From assembly GCA_014323925.1 (NCBI GenBank), contig JACONC010000004.1, forward strand, positions 64,001-115,156: a stretch of 51,156 nucleotides of DNA, written 5' to 3'. The notes beneath the pieces are model-generated. The model ran no database searches. It saw only the letters and a list, made by a program, of their open reading frames with translations, and was not told the DNA's origin. The DNA is from Chromatiales bacterium (GTDB lineage Bacteria > Pseudomonadota > Gammaproteobacteria > Poriferisulfidales > Oxydemutatoraceae). The stretch's first letter is position 1, and every line of letters starts with the position of its first letter. A program made the translations under genes and the position numbers. This document shows positions 28,028 through 37,140 of the stretch, in pieces.

Positions 28028-29458
28028 ATGCATAGAAAGCCGCCTGCTTCTCCAAACACAAATCGCTTAGCCGTCATCGGTGGTGGTCCTGGTGGCTACA
28101 GCGCAGCATTTAGGGCTGCCGATTTGGGATTTGATGTCACATTGATCGAACATTATCCAATGCTAGGTGGCGTGTGCTTGAATGTCGGCTGCATCCCTTC
28201 TAAAACATTGCTACACGCAACTGCCGCCATCGCTACAGCACTGGAATTAAAAGAACAAGGCATTACCTTTGAATCACCCAAAATTGAAATTAAACGCTTA
28301 ATGGAATTTAAGAACGATGTTATCACTCGCTTAAATAGCGGACTTACTAAACTTGCACAGCAACGGCGCATTAATGTGCTGCAAGGTACTGCGCATTTTC
28401 ATTCCGAAAACCAACTAAAATTGCAAGATAGCGAACAAATCATTAATTTTGATAAAGCCATTATTGCCTGTGGATCGCGCAATCGTCTTATTGCCGGTAC
28501 TACAAATAATCCGCGAATAATGTACTCCAGTGCGGCATTAAATATCACCAGTGTCCCCAAGCAGTTACTCATTATCGGAGGCGGTTACATTGGTATAGAA
28601 AATGCTTTTATCTATCAAGGTTTAGGGTCCGAAGTCACGATAGCTGAGATGGAATCGCAGTTACTCAATCTGTGCGATGCCGATATCGCTAAGCCATTGA
28701 TAGACCGCTTGACGCATATTTGCGATGCCATCCATACCCAAGCGCAAGTCACTCAGCTTGAAAACAACACAAAGCATATCAGTGCTGAGATTAAAACACC
28801 TGAAGGTACCGAACATAAACAATTTGATGCTGTTTTAGTCGCTGCCGGACGGTTGCCGAACAGCGATCGATTAAATCTGCAAGCCATAAATCTTATAACC
28901 GATGATAACGGCTATATTATGGTCGACGAGTGTATGCGCACGAATTTACCTACTATTTATGCGGTAGGTGATGTTACCGGGTCGCCTATGCTAGCGCATA
29001 AAGCTGCGCACCAAGGGAAAATTGCTGCCGAACATATTTCTGGCAAACGGGTCTGCTTTGACCCTAAAGCCATCCCGTCGGTCATCTATAGTAACCCGGA
29101 ACTTGCCTGGGTTGGCTTAACCGAGCACGATGCGCGCAGCGCAGATATAGACTATCGATGTGCATTATTTCCGTGGCAAGCGAACGGACGCGCCTTAGGC
29201 ACTCAACAAAGTCATGGCTTGAGCAAGCTAATCTATCACGCGCAGACTAAAAAATTATTAGGCGGTGCAGTTTGTGGTGCAAACGCCGACGAACTGATTG
29301 CAGAAGTTACCCTAGCGCTTGAAATGGATGCTGACCTTGAAGATATCGCAGCAAGCATCCACCCTCACCCAACCTATTCCGAGACCATAGCACAAACCGC
29401 CGAACTTGCATTGGGTACAATCACCGAACTCTACAGCGGCAAGCAGCACAAACAATAA
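28028..29458 (+). CDS. lpd: Dihydrolipoamide dehydrogenase (E3)
   Basis: FAD enzyme reoxidising lipoamide with NAD+, 476 residues. The FAD loop GGGPGGYSAA is near 18-27. The redox disulfide is in GGVCLNVGCIPSK (C50, C55), and the NAD-binding GGGYIGIE is near 185. AVGDVTGSPMLAHKA binds FAD, and HPHPTYSET near the C-terminus carries the catalytic His (usually HAHPT). It forms an operon with aceF, and its stop codon lies 1 bp from the convergent tRNA-Glu gene. Confidence 0.95.
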   Translation: MHRKPPASPNTNRLAVIGGGPGGYSAAFRAADLGFDVTLIEHYPMLGGVCLNVGCIPSKTLLHATAAIATALELKEQGITFESPKIEIKRLMEFKNDVITRLNSGLTKLAQQRRINVLQGTAHFHSENQLKLQDSEQIINFDKAIIACGSRNRLIAGTTNNPRIMYSSAALNITSVPKQLLIIGGGYIGIENAFIYQGLGSEVTIAEMESQLLNLCDADIAKPLIDRLTHICDAIHTQAQVTQLENNTKHISAEIKTPEGTEHKQFDAVLVAAGRLPNSDRLNLQAINLITDDNGYIMVDECMRTNLPTIYAVGDVTGSPMLAHKAAHQGKIAAEHISGKRVCFDPKAIPSVIYSNPELAWVGLTEHDARSADIDYRCALFPWQANGRALGTQQSHGLSKLIYHAQTKKLLGGAVCGANADELIAEVTLALEMDADLEDIAASIHPHPTYSETIAQTAELALGTITELYSGKQHKQ

Positions 29459-29459
29459 T

Positions 29460-29536
29460 TGGCGTCCCCAAGGGGATTCGAACCCCTGTTACCGCCGTGA
29501 AAGGGCGATGTCCTAGGCCGACTAGACGATGGGGAC
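29460..29536 (-). tRNA. tRNA-Glu (anticodon TTC), CCA encoded
   Basis: A 77-nt gene including CCA. The acceptor stem GTCCCC pairs with GGGGAC, the anticodon loop is CTTTCAC with TTC, and the T-arm GGGGTTCGAATCCCC is standard. It matches the common bacterial tRNA-Glu pattern with one extra D-loop base. It converges on lpd. Confidence 0.97.
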
Positions 29537-29551
29537 GCGATAAAAGTGTAA

Positions 29552-29580
29552 ATTGTGACTATAAGCTGTTGCTATGTCAA
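29552..29580 (-). promoter_or_regulatory. Promoter of tRNA-Glu
   Basis: A perfect -35 TTGACA (complement of 29575-29580) and a -10-like CACAAT (29552-29557) are 17 bp apart. The start point would fall about 10 nt before the tRNA. Confidence 0.5.
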
Positions 29581-29947
29581 GAGTACCCGCTACTAAAATT
29601 CTCTCGCTCTCGTTGCTAACAGTTTAGCGTAACCGACCTTTTAGAGGAACTTTGACTCAGATACCAATGCCGATATTAAGTTAGCTTTCAAAAACTTTGC
29701 GCTTAGTAAAATCTCAGATGCTTCATCCAACGATACAACAGGATAGCCTGTGATAGCCTGTAACATTTTGCTCTGCTTCAATAGTGGCGACACCTTTGCT
29801 ACGACCGCCTACTAGGTCGGGTAGCACAGTCCCCCTATCCCAATCAGCCCATCTGGCGCTGAGTCATAACCTAGGCATGCATCAGGCACCTCTAAAAATA
29901 TTCTAGCACTATCTTCTTTAGCTCTGAAACAGGTCGCTCTCTGAGTG
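29581..29947. other. Gene-free stretch with possible remnant of a decayed gene
   Basis: About 370 bp without an intact gene. On the minus strand two out-of-frame pieces read coherently: GGRSKGVATIEAEQNVTGY (about 29760-29818) and GYPVVSLDEASEILLSAKF (about 29685-29755). They join near a short duplication of the sequence AGGCTATC. This looks like a frameshifted remnant, but I do not recognise the parent gene. Confidence 0.3.
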
Positions 29948-30439
29948 TCAGTCGTTCGCCAGTTGCAGCGCTTCGCTACTGATGATGATACCGTCGCGGT
30001 CGGCGTACAACCAATCACCAGAATTGCAACTTGCACCACCGATATAAACTTGCACATTGCAGTAGCCGTTATTCTTTTTTTCACTTTTACGCGGATGGGT
30101 GGCGAGTGCTTTAACACCAATCTCTAGTGTGCCGATAATATCGCTGTCTCTGATGCAACCATTGATGACAATACCGCTCCAGCGATGGTCTATTGCAAGC
30201 TGTGCTAGCATGTCACCCAACAGCGCACAACGCATAGAAGCACCGCCGTCGACGAGCAACACTCGGCCATTGCCCGGTTGTTCTAAGGTTCGCTTAACAA
30301 ACGAATTATCTTCAAAACACTGCACGGTTACAATTTCACCGTAAAAGGCGGCAACCCCGCCATAGTCGTTAAATGGTAATGTGATATAGCGCAATTGATC
30401 GCCATACTTATCACACAAATCTGCCGTTTTAATAGTCAT
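29948..30439 (-). CDS. rraA: RraA-family protein (regulator of RNase E activity / HMG-aldolase fold)
   Basis: A 163-residue RraA-fold protein. Matching segments are TADLCDKYGDQL, FNDYGGVAAFYGEIVTVQCFEDN, GRVLLVDGGASMRCALLGD, GIVINGCIRDSD, and SGDWLYADRDGIIIS at the end. In E. coli RraA binds RNase E and inhibits it; related proteins are 4-hydroxy-4-methyl-2-oxoglutarate aldolases, and the conserved Arg and Asp of that site (RDSD) are kept. Either role is possible. It stands alone between the prepilin gene and tRNA-Glu. Confidence 0.88.
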   Translation of the reverse strand: MTIKTADLCDKYGDQLRYITLPFNDYGGVAAFYGEIVTVQCFEDNSFVKRTLEQPGNGRVLLVDGGASMRCALLGDMLAQLAIDHRWSGIVINGCIRDSDIIGTLEIGVKALATHPRKSEKKNNGYCNVQVYIGGASCNSGDWLYADRDGIIISSEALQLAND

Positions 30440-30482
30440 TTTTAATAGTCATTTTCAATTTTTATCATCTGATGATTTAGTG

Positions 30483-30932
30483 TCAATTAAGTTTATATTT
30501 TATCGTAAATCGCTGTTTATGATAACCTCCGGCAGTTGCGCTTTCCACCATCGGTAGTGTAGCTAGAAGATCTCGTAATTGCTTGTTTCTTTCTTGCTCT
30601 TCATAAACGGTATTAAAATTTAATTCAATACCATCGCCTTTATATACTCTGGCAATTGCTGAAGTCTTTTTTATATGTTGCCAACTCGCCATCTCATTTT
30701 GAATTTGCGCCACCTTATCTGCCCACGCTGTACTATCTGTGGATAGATAATAAAGCATCACCTGCTGAGGTATATAATCAGTCAATACTTGTTTGAGTAG
30801 CAATTCATCAGCCGTCGATACTTTATCAGTGAAATTAACATTATATATTGCCACACTGCTCAGCACTGCTATCACAGCAATCGCTATTAATATCTCTATT
30901 AAGGTAAAACCATAGTTTTTACTGTCACACAT
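30483..30932 (-). CDS. Type IV pilin-like / pseudopilin protein
   Basis: A short leader ends in Gly just before FTLIEILIAIAVIAVLS, the class III signal cut and N-methylated by the prepilin peptidase PilD; Glu at mature position 5 is present. I choose the ATG at 30932 (8-residue leader, AGGG upstream) over a TTG at 30953. After the helix come about 115 residues without obvious disulfide pairs, so it resembles a minor pilin or type II secretion pseudopilin more than a major pilin. No pilus assembly genes are nearby. Confidence 0.8.
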   Translation of the reverse strand: MCDSKNYGFTLIEILIAIAVIAVLSSVAIYNVNFTDKVSTADELLLKQVLTDYIPQQVMLYYLSTDSTAWADKVAQIQNEMASWQHIKKTSAIARVYKGDGIELNFNTVYEEQERNKQLRDLLATLPMVESATAGGYHKQRFTIKYKLN

Positions 30933-31087
30933 CGCTAGCCCTAGTAATCTCAAATTAGAATGGATGCCTATTTTGAGTTACTATTTTGAATCGATTGAAT
31001 ACTAGGTTATCGGATTTTAAGACGAACGGCTAGGTATAACCGATAAACGGTTGATTCACGCTACCAATGGCTGTTGATGAGAGTGAA

Positions 31088-32041
31088 CTAGGGAAATAAA
31101 CTACTGATAGAACGAGCCTGATGAATGCTTTCGATCGCTTGAGCAAGCATTGCCGATACACTGATCTGACGGATTTTAACGCATTTTGTCGCGCTATCGG
31201 AAAGCGGAATGGTATCCGTGACGACCACCTCGTCAATCACCGATGCGTCAATACTATCTATTGCTGAACCAGATAATAACGGATGGGTTGCATAAGCACT
31301 GACCTTAACTGCACCGTTTTTCTTTAACGCAGTGGCAGCTGCACATAATGTTCCGGCAGTGTCTACCAGATCATCTATGATAATACACGCTTTGTCTTTC
31401 ACGGTGCCAATTACATTCATCACTTTGCTTTCGTTAGGACGAGGACGACGTTTGTCAATAATTGCCAGATCGGAATCATCTAAACGCTTCGCCAACGCCC
31501 GCGCCCTTACCACACCACCTACATCAGGCGACACAATGACTTTGTTGCCCTTATAGTGTTGATTAATATCGTCCAGTAATACTGGCGAAGCATAAATATT
31601 ATCTATAGGGAAACTAAAAAAGCCTTGTATTTGGTCGGCGTGTAAATCAACGATGAGTGCGCGATCGGCTTGTACACTGCTAATCATATCGGCAACAACC
31701 TTAGCTGAAATTGGAACTCTGGCATAGCGGACACGGCGGTCTTGACGACAATAGCCGAAATACGGCATCACTGCGGTGATACGCTCAGCGGATGCGCGAT
31801 GCAGAGCATCTATCATAATCAATAGCTCAATTAAATACTCTGCCGGCGTACATATCGGTTGGATAATAAAAACATCTTTACCTCTGACATTCTCAAGAAT
31901 TTCTATATGCACTTCACCGTCGCTGAAACGATCAACAGTGGCTTTACTTATTTCAATTTTTAAGTGTGCAGCGATTTTTTCGGCAAGTTTAGGGTTAGCA
32001 GTGCCGCTAAATAATGCAATTTTTGCTCTGTAGTTTTCCAT
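31088..32041 (-). CDS. prs: Ribose-phosphate pyrophosphokinase (PRPP synthetase)
   Basis: Makes PRPP from ribose 5-phosphate and ATP for nucleotide, His and Trp synthesis. The 317 residues fit class [15 protein letters not shown], the [10 protein letters not shown] loop, the ATP-site [16 protein letters not shown] flag, [17 protein letters not shown], and the PRPP loop [13 protein letters not shown] are all present. It lies 18 bp downstream of tRNA-Gln, as in many gammaproteobacteria. Confidence 0.97.
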   Translation of the reverse strand: MENYRAKIALFSGTANPKLAEKIAAHLKIEISKATVDRFSDGEVHIEILENVRGKDVFIIQPICTPAEYLIELLIMIDALHRASAERITAVMPYFGYCRQDRRVRYARVPISAKVVADMISSVQADRALIVDLHADQIQGFFSFPIDNIYASPVLLDDINQHYKGNKVIVSPDVGGVVRARALAKRLDDSDLAIIDKRRPRPNESKVMNVIGTVKDKACIIIDDLVDTAGTLCAAATALKKNGAVKVSAYATHPLLSGSAIDSIDASVIDEVVVTDTIPLSDSATKCVKIRQISVSAMLAQAIESIHQARSISSLFP

Positions 32042-32059
32042 AATCTGTGTGAAAGGTAG

Positions 32060-32134
32060 TGGCTGGGCCGGCAGGATTCGAACCTGCGAATGCCGGGATC
32101 AAAACCCGGTGCCTTACCGCTTGGCGACGGCCCA
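32060..32134 (-). tRNA. tRNA-Gln (anticodon TTG), CCA encoded
   Basis: A 75-nt gene with CCA, acceptor TGGGCCG/CGGCCCA, anticodon loop TTTTGAT (TTG) and T-arm CAGGTTCGAATCCTG. It lies between ispE and prs, the usual gammaproteobacterial place. A TATAGT about 15 bp upstream could be its -10. Confidence 0.97.
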
Positions 32135-32183
32135 AACGAGCATCTCTACTATAGATTGCGCATATTACCATAGTTTACTGGGA

Positions 32184-32993
32184 TTATGTCGGCGATTGAT
32201 TAATACCGCGGGCAATAAAAGATTGTAAATACGATGGATGATCCTCAGACAGTGCTATCGCTTGTTGCTCAGTTTCGGATACTGCAAAAAAAGCGCCGCC
32301 GCTGCCGCTCAAATAAGCAGTGCTACGATCGTTTAACCAATCCATAGCATCTGCAATCAGCGGATATCGATGCCTGATGACTGCTTCAAATACATTGATG
32401 GTGCGCCCAGCGAAGTAATCTTCAATAGACACTACAGTGCAGTCGCGTTTGAGTTTAGCAGCTTGATACATAAGCTGCGTATCACAACGGTACGGTGGAA
32501 TAAACACCGTATACCAGCGGGGTGGTAAATCAACCGCCTGCAAGCTATCCCCTATGCCCTCACCCCAAGCACTGTGTCCGGCGATAAACAAAGGGACATC
32601 GGCACCTAACTCTTTACCGCAAGCCATCAGTTGTTTGTTATCCAGTCGACAATCCCATAGTCGGTTTAGCGCCTTAAGTGTAGTAGCCGCATTGGAACTG
32701 CCACCCCCCAAACCAGCACCCAGTGCAATATGCTTATGCAAGTAGATATCGGCACCGACTGATACGCCCCTATACTTTTGTAACAAACGCGCCGCTTTGA
32801 ATACCAAGTTATCGTGGTATGGAATATCTATATTACAATTTATATTTATCTCACCGCCTGAGCGTAGTTCAAAGCTAAGTTCGTCGCAATAATCTATGAG
32901 TTGAAATAAGGTTTGTAATTCGTGATAGCCATCGCAACGACGCTTATTAATATGTAGAAATAAATTCAGTTTTGCTGGTGCTTTGTAGTTCAA
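32184..32993 (-). CDS. ispE: 4-diphosphocytidyl-2-C-methyl-D-erythritol kinase
   Basis: MEP-pathway kinase of the GHMP family, 269 residues. The substrate-binding start is APAKLNLFLHI and the GHMP ATP loop is ALGAGLGGGSSNAAT. GADVPLFIAGHSAWGEGIGD carries the catalytic Asp, and SGSGGAFFAV is the C-terminal loop. It starts 6 bp after lolB and works in the same pathway as dxr at 1506. Confidence 0.96.
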   Translation of the reverse strand: MNYKAPAKLNLFLHINKRRCDGYHELQTLFQLIDYCDELSFELRSGGEININCNIDIPYHDNLVFKAARLLQKYRGVSVGADIYLHKHIALGAGLGGGSSNAATTLKALNRLWDCRLDNKQLMACGKELGADVPLFIAGHSAWGEGIGDSLQAVDLPPRWYTVFIPPYRCDTQLMYQAAKLKRDCTVVSIEDYFAGRTINVFEAVIRHRYPLIADAMDWLNDRSTAYLSGSGGAFFAVSETEQQAIALSEDHPSYLQSFIARGINQSPT

Positions 32994-32999
32994 GACTCG

Positions 33000-33647
33000 T
33001 TAACAGATAGAGGTTTTAATCGCATTTTGCGTTAACTGCCGAGACCGTATTTGTAGCCACAGCTGTGTTTGTCTATCGCTTAAAGTGATATGACTAGGTA
33101 ACTCGTTCGCACAATCGTCTTGGCGATAATCCGCATAACGGATAGCCCAACCATCTTGCTCGTATGATTCTAATAAACCTTGTCTGTTGAACTCAAGCTG
33201 ATTATAGCTGACAACCGGAGCCGGTGCACCAGATAACCAATAATGCAGATTATCTAGCGGCACCTCAACTGCGAGTATCGACTTAATCAATAGCGAGGCG
33301 TTTGCCGCTTGTCTGCGGTATCCTTTAGCATCCACTGCCGATACGCTACCGTCATCTAGGCTCTCTATCAATAACAAACGGCGGCCGATACGATCGCTGA
33401 AAATGATACTAAAACTATCGTCGCTTTGCTGCCACTGCATAGTCCCTCGCCAACTCAAATCTTTATGCTTCAGAGCAATCCGCATCTGCATATTCCATTC
33501 CTTAAGTGCGACGGCACGCGCCTGTAGAGTAGCGATTTTAGAATCGCTGACATCGTCTTCCAGTATTATAGTTTGCCGCGCACAGCCGACGAATAACGGG
33601 CAGAGTATTAGCAAGAAAAAACAAACTTTAACTAAAAGAACTTTCAC
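33000..33647 (-). CDS. lolB: Outer-membrane lipoprotein receptor LolB
   Basis: Accepts lipoproteins from LolA and inserts them in the outer membrane. The 215-residue product has a lipobox (LFVGC, Cys about 22). MQWQQSDDSFSIIFSDRIGRRLLLIE and YWLSGAPAP match the LolB convex sheet and C-terminal region. Its place between the TPR gene and ispE is diagnostic, because LolB itself diverges quickly. Confidence 0.88.
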   Translation of the reverse strand: MKVLLVKVCFFLLILCPLFVGCARQTIILEDDVSDSKIATLQARAVALKEWNMQMRIALKHKDLSWRGTMQWQQSDDSFSIIFSDRIGRRLLLIESLDDGSVSAVDAKGYRRQAANASLLIKSILAVEVPLDNLHYWLSGAPAPVVSYNQLEFNRQGLLESYEQDGWAIRYADYRQDDCANELPSHITLSDRQTQLWLQIRSRQLTQNAIKTSIC

Positions 33648-33748
33648 GACTTAAATTCAATCTAGTCATCTTGATATCTTATCAATTTCAATATAGGTTC
33701 GGCACCCATCTCTTATCTAGCTTTGGATAGCGAACTTCAATATCCCTT

Positions 33749-35446
33749 TTATTGCTTCACCGGCAAGCCAAATAATTGATTATACAGATCTAACAAGTAA
33801 TCGCTGTCGGGGAAATCGGTCAACGCTTCGTTGAGTAGCTGTGTCGCTTTGCCTTGCTTTTCCATTGAAAGTAAAATCTCCACCCAATGTCCTAAGATCT
33901 CGTCGTCGTGAAAAACTGATGCTGCTTTGCTTATATAGCGTTCTGCCAGTTCCAAGTTGTTGAGGCGAAATTCCAACCATCCCATGCTATCGATAACTGC
34001 TGGATCAGTAGGGTTTAACTCGTAGGCACGGCGTATATATGTGCTTGCATCCTCAAGTTGTTGATTGAGGTTGGCAAGCGTATAGCCGAGTGCATTGAGT
34101 GCTTGCCAGTTATCATTATCAAGTTCTATCACCCGTTGCATATCTTCAACAAATGCATCGATTTGCTCCATTTCTAATCTCAACATACCTCTTGCATAGA
34201 GCAAGCTAAGTGAGTCGGGATAACTCGCCAACGCTTCGTCATACAAAGACAACGCCTGATCCTTAAGTTCATTTTCTCGCAACGCACTGGCCTGGGTGAT
34301 GTAATAACGTATACGCTCGTCTTCGCTGTCAATCAAATCTCGCAGTGCTTGAAATTGTTCGTTGCCTTTATCAAGCAAGCCTTGTTTATAATAGATTTTA
34401 GCAATATTGAGTCGCGCCTCAGTGCGTAGACTTTCTAATCCTACCGCACGATAATAGCTTATTGCCAATCGTAGATTACCACTTTTTTCTGCTACTGCGC
34501 CTCGGTAATAGTTTGCAATTTCTGAATTGCCGCCGAGTTGCAAGTAGCGAGCCAGCAGTAGATCGGCCATGAACAGGTTATCCTCACTAATATTAAATGC
34601 TATATATTGCAATATAAATGTTGCTTGTTCTGAATTCAAATCGTAAGCTGTTTGATAAAATCCTTGCGCCGGTAAGATATGTCCGTATTCTTGTAAAGTT
34701 AACGCTGCTTTGGCTTGCAATAAAAAGCTTTGCTGGTGTAATGCCGCTTGCTCGCTGAGCCACGCCAGAGCTTCCTTATCTTTACTCAAGGCAAATAATA
34801 TGTCGGTCTTTAAGGCAATCGCTTTGATTAAATCAGGTTTATATACCAGTGCCTGTTCGATATTGGTTAAAGCTTCCGGGTAGCGCCCGTAATAAAAATC
34901 TAAATATGCCCGCAACCAATAAATCGCTGCCTGACCGGGCACTGCTTGCTCAAATTTATCTAAGATCTCTTGGCTTTTTTTAAGCTCTAATGTTCCCAAC
35001 AACGGTAGCATCGGTTGGCGCTCAAAGCTGTTGTCATCGGCAAGCAAAATTTCTATATGTTGCAGTGCTTTTTCGTAGTCTTCCAGTTGCAGATAAATCA
35101 ATGCTATCACTTGATTAAGTTCTCGGTCTTCGGCATCCAAGCGATACCAATTCTCAGCTATTGCCCTTGCCTTTTCGTAATCTCCTAAGTTCACCGCCAA
35201 TGCAATAGTCGATCGATAAACCTCCCGGTCTTCGGTTAGCAACGCCGCTCGATAATAATGTTCTAATGATTGTTGCTTGTCGTCTAGCTGTATAGCAATC
35301 TCGGCGGTTAGTAGTTCGTAGAATTGGTCGGCGAGCAATTTGCTTTGCCGATCGGCGCTTCCCATACTAGCGCACGATGTCATAAAAATTGCGAGCAAAA
35401 CTATGACGCTGTGTCGGACTATATACATGAAAGAATTGAGATACAT
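33749..35446 (-). CDS. TPR-repeat lipoprotein
   Basis: A protein of about 565 residues made almost wholly of tetratricopeptide repeats (for example YRAALLTEDREVYRSTIALA, LVYKPDLIKAIALKTDILFA, RAYELNPTDPAVIDSMGWLE). The N-terminus is a hydrophobic segment ending in a lipobox-like MTSC, so it is likely a lipoprotein. Possible starts are GTG 35455, ATG 35446 and ATG 35428; none has a clear ribosome site. TPR proteins of this kind sit upstream of lolB in many gammaproteobacteria, where they are probably envelope scaffolds. The exact role is unknown. Confidence 0.85.
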   Translation of the reverse strand: MYLNSFMYIVRHSVIVLLAIFMTSCASMGSADRQSKLLADQFYELLTAEIAIQLDDKQQSLEHYYRAALLTEDREVYRSTIALAVNLGDYEKARAIAENWYRLDAEDRELNQVIALIYLQLEDYEKALQHIEILLADDNSFERQPMLPLLGTLELKKSQEILDKFEQAVPGQAAIYWLRAYLDFYYGRYPEALTNIEQALVYKPDLIKAIALKTDILFALSKDKEALAWLSEQAALHQQSFLLQAKAALTLQEYGHILPAQGFYQTAYDLNSEQATFILQYIAFNISEDNLFMADLLLARYLQLGGNSEIANYYRGAVAEKSGNLRLAISYYRAVGLESLRTEARLNIAKIYYKQGLLDKGNEQFQALRDLIDSEDERIRYYITQASALRENELKDQALSLYDEALASYPDSLSLLYARGMLRLEMEQIDAFVEDMQRVIELDNDNWQALNALGYTLANLNQQLEDASTYIRRAYELNPTDPAVIDSMGWLEFRLNNLELAERYISKAASVFHDDEILGHWVEILLSMEKQGKATQLLNEALTDFPDSDYLLDLYNQLFGLPVKQ

Positions 35447-35589
35447 ATTTATCACTGCAAAATGAAAATCTACTGCCTATTATGCCTTATTTAGCGAGCT
35501 ACGCCTTAAAGTTTTATTGATAAATTTTAGGCTAACCAGAGAGAGATATGTTTGTGTTACAATTATAATTTCAACAATAGAGAAAAAAT

Positions 35590-35680
35590 ATGTCAATGAT
35601 AGCTTTATATCATTTAGTGAAATAGAGAAGGTGGCTGCTGATGTTGCAAGTTTACACTGCAGGTATTATGAATCACTGAT
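35590..35680 (+). pseudogene. Frameshifted fragment of the DUF1640-like small protein family
   Basis: The plus strand reads MSMIALYHLVK then a stop. A +1-type shift gives SEIEKVAADVASLHC, which parallels VSDDAVKEAVADIASS of the intact gene at 44073-44330. The first nine residues match MSEIALYNL at seven positions. It lies in the 273-bp gap between the divergent TPR and bepA-like genes. No C-terminal membrane helix remains. The rest of that gap shows no other feature. Confidence 0.5.
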
Positions 35681-35728
35681 AAACTAAAAATCAACAGCGG
35701 CCGCCGCATAGATGCACTAGGTGTAACC

Positions 35729-37123
35729 ATGAATCAATTGAAGAAACAGTTCTGCTATTTGTTTATTTGCTTAGCCTCTGTCCAAGCAACTGCCCAGCCT
35801 TACGCACTACCCGATATCAGTGACCCATCATACGCCGTAATGAGCCTCGCCGAGGAGAGAAAGCTGGGTAGAGTTATCCTTGCCGAAGCGCGCGCTCAGC
35901 TACCGATTATCGAGGATATAGAAATCCAAAGTTATCTGCGGCAACTAGGACAAAGAATACTTGCCCACAGCAAAACAAATCATATAGATTTTCACTTTTT
36001 ATTAATAAAAAACCCAACTATCAATGCTTTTGCTACCCCTGGTGGTGTCCTGGCCTTCAACGACGGTCTCGTGTTAGTCTCGGAAAACGAAAGCGAGTTA
36101 GGTGGTGTGGTGGCACACGAGATAGCGCATGTCAGCCAACGGCATATAGCCAGACGGCAAGCGTTGAGTAGTGGTTCCGGTCTGATCAGCTCGCTGAGCA
36201 TCATTGGTGCGATTATTGCCGCTGCTTATAATTCCGAATTAGCCGAATTGACTTTATTCGGTAGTGCTGCGCTACCGGTAGAAAGACAGCTAAGCCATAG
36301 TCGTAACTTTGAATACGAAGCGGATCGCTTCGGCATGCAGTTGATGGCTGCCGCTGGGTTAGATCCTTGGGGTATGCCGGCGTTCTTTGAAAAATTACAA
36401 AGAAAGGAAAGCCGAGGTTTGCAAATAGAGTTTTTACGCACCCACCCATTGACTATCTCTCGTCTCTCTGAAGCACAACAGCGCGCAGCTAGCTATCGCA
36501 AAACTTTTACCAAAGATAGAGCGGAATTCCAATATGCGAAAGCGCGCTTGCTAACAATCAGCAAAATAAGCGAGTCGCCACAACACGCCGATGAAGACAT
36601 CCAAAACTACCACCGAGCGCTGGTGTTGATAGAAAGACAACAGCCTAGGCAAGCGCTGGAATACTTAGAAAAAATACCTGTCGAACAGCATCATATACCA
36701 GTTAAATTAGCTTTTGCTCACGCCTATAGGATTATAGGAAACTGGGATAAAGCAATCGCGATACTAGACGAACTAAACGAGCTGCATCCTGGTCGCGCAG
36801 CGATTATTTATTATTTAGCGTTAGCGCTATTCAAAAGTGGACAACAACAAAAAGCCTTAGCGGAAATAAACGCAGTAGCGGCTCTACACAATTATTATCC
36901 GCAATTTTATACACTAGGTGCGCAGGCGGCATCGCAACTCGGGCAAAACGGTGTGTATCACGAATATCTTGCCGACTATTACACAACCGAAGGCCGCCTA
37001 GAAGCAGCATTGCAACAGCTGACCCTTGCCGAAAGAAGTAACAGCTTGCATCATTCAATAAGGGCGCGTATCGCTGCGAAACGCAAAGATATAGAAGAAT
37101 TTAGAAAAGAGATGTCTCTCTAA
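35729..37123 (+). CDS. bepA: M48 zinc metalloprotease with TPR domain (BepA/YfgC-like)
   Basis: Periplasmic protease and chaperone that helps LptD and BAM assembly and degrades stalled outer-membrane proteins. The 464-residue protein has a signal peptide (about residues 1-22) and the zinc motif HEIAH followed by VSQRH. The downstream EYEADRFGMQLM gives the third zinc ligand. A C-terminal TPR region (about 270-460) follows. YALPDISDPSYAVMSLAEER is typical of the BepA N-terminus. It has its own transcription unit. Confidence 0.92.
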   Translation: MNQLKKQFCYLFICLASVQATAQPYALPDISDPSYAVMSLAEERKLGRVILAEARAQLPIIEDIEIQSYLRQLGQRILAHSKTNHIDFHFLLIKNPTINAFATPGGVLAFNDGLVLVSENESELGGVVAHEIAHVSQRHIARRQALSSGSGLISSLSIIGAIIAAAYNSELAELTLFGSAALPVERQLSHSRNFEYEADRFGMQLMAAAGLDPWGMPAFFEKLQRKESRGLQIEFLRTHPLTISRLSEAQQRAASYRKTFTKDRAEFQYAKARLLTISKISESPQHADEDIQNYHRALVLIERQQPRQALEYLEKIPVEQHHIPVKLAFAHAYRIIGNWDKAIAILDELNELHPGRAAIIYYLALALFKSGQQQKALAEINAVAALHNYYPQFYTLGAQAASQLGQNGVYHEYLADYYTTEGRLEAALQQLTLAERSNSLHHSIRARIAAKRKDIEEFRKEMSL

Positions 37124-37140
37124 TCGAGCTAAATCCCTGC

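Noticed and set aside
29812-30120. 102-codon minus-strand frame overlapping rraA
   Set aside because: It lies mostly inside rraA in another frame and has no family likeness; the rraA frame is clearly the real one.
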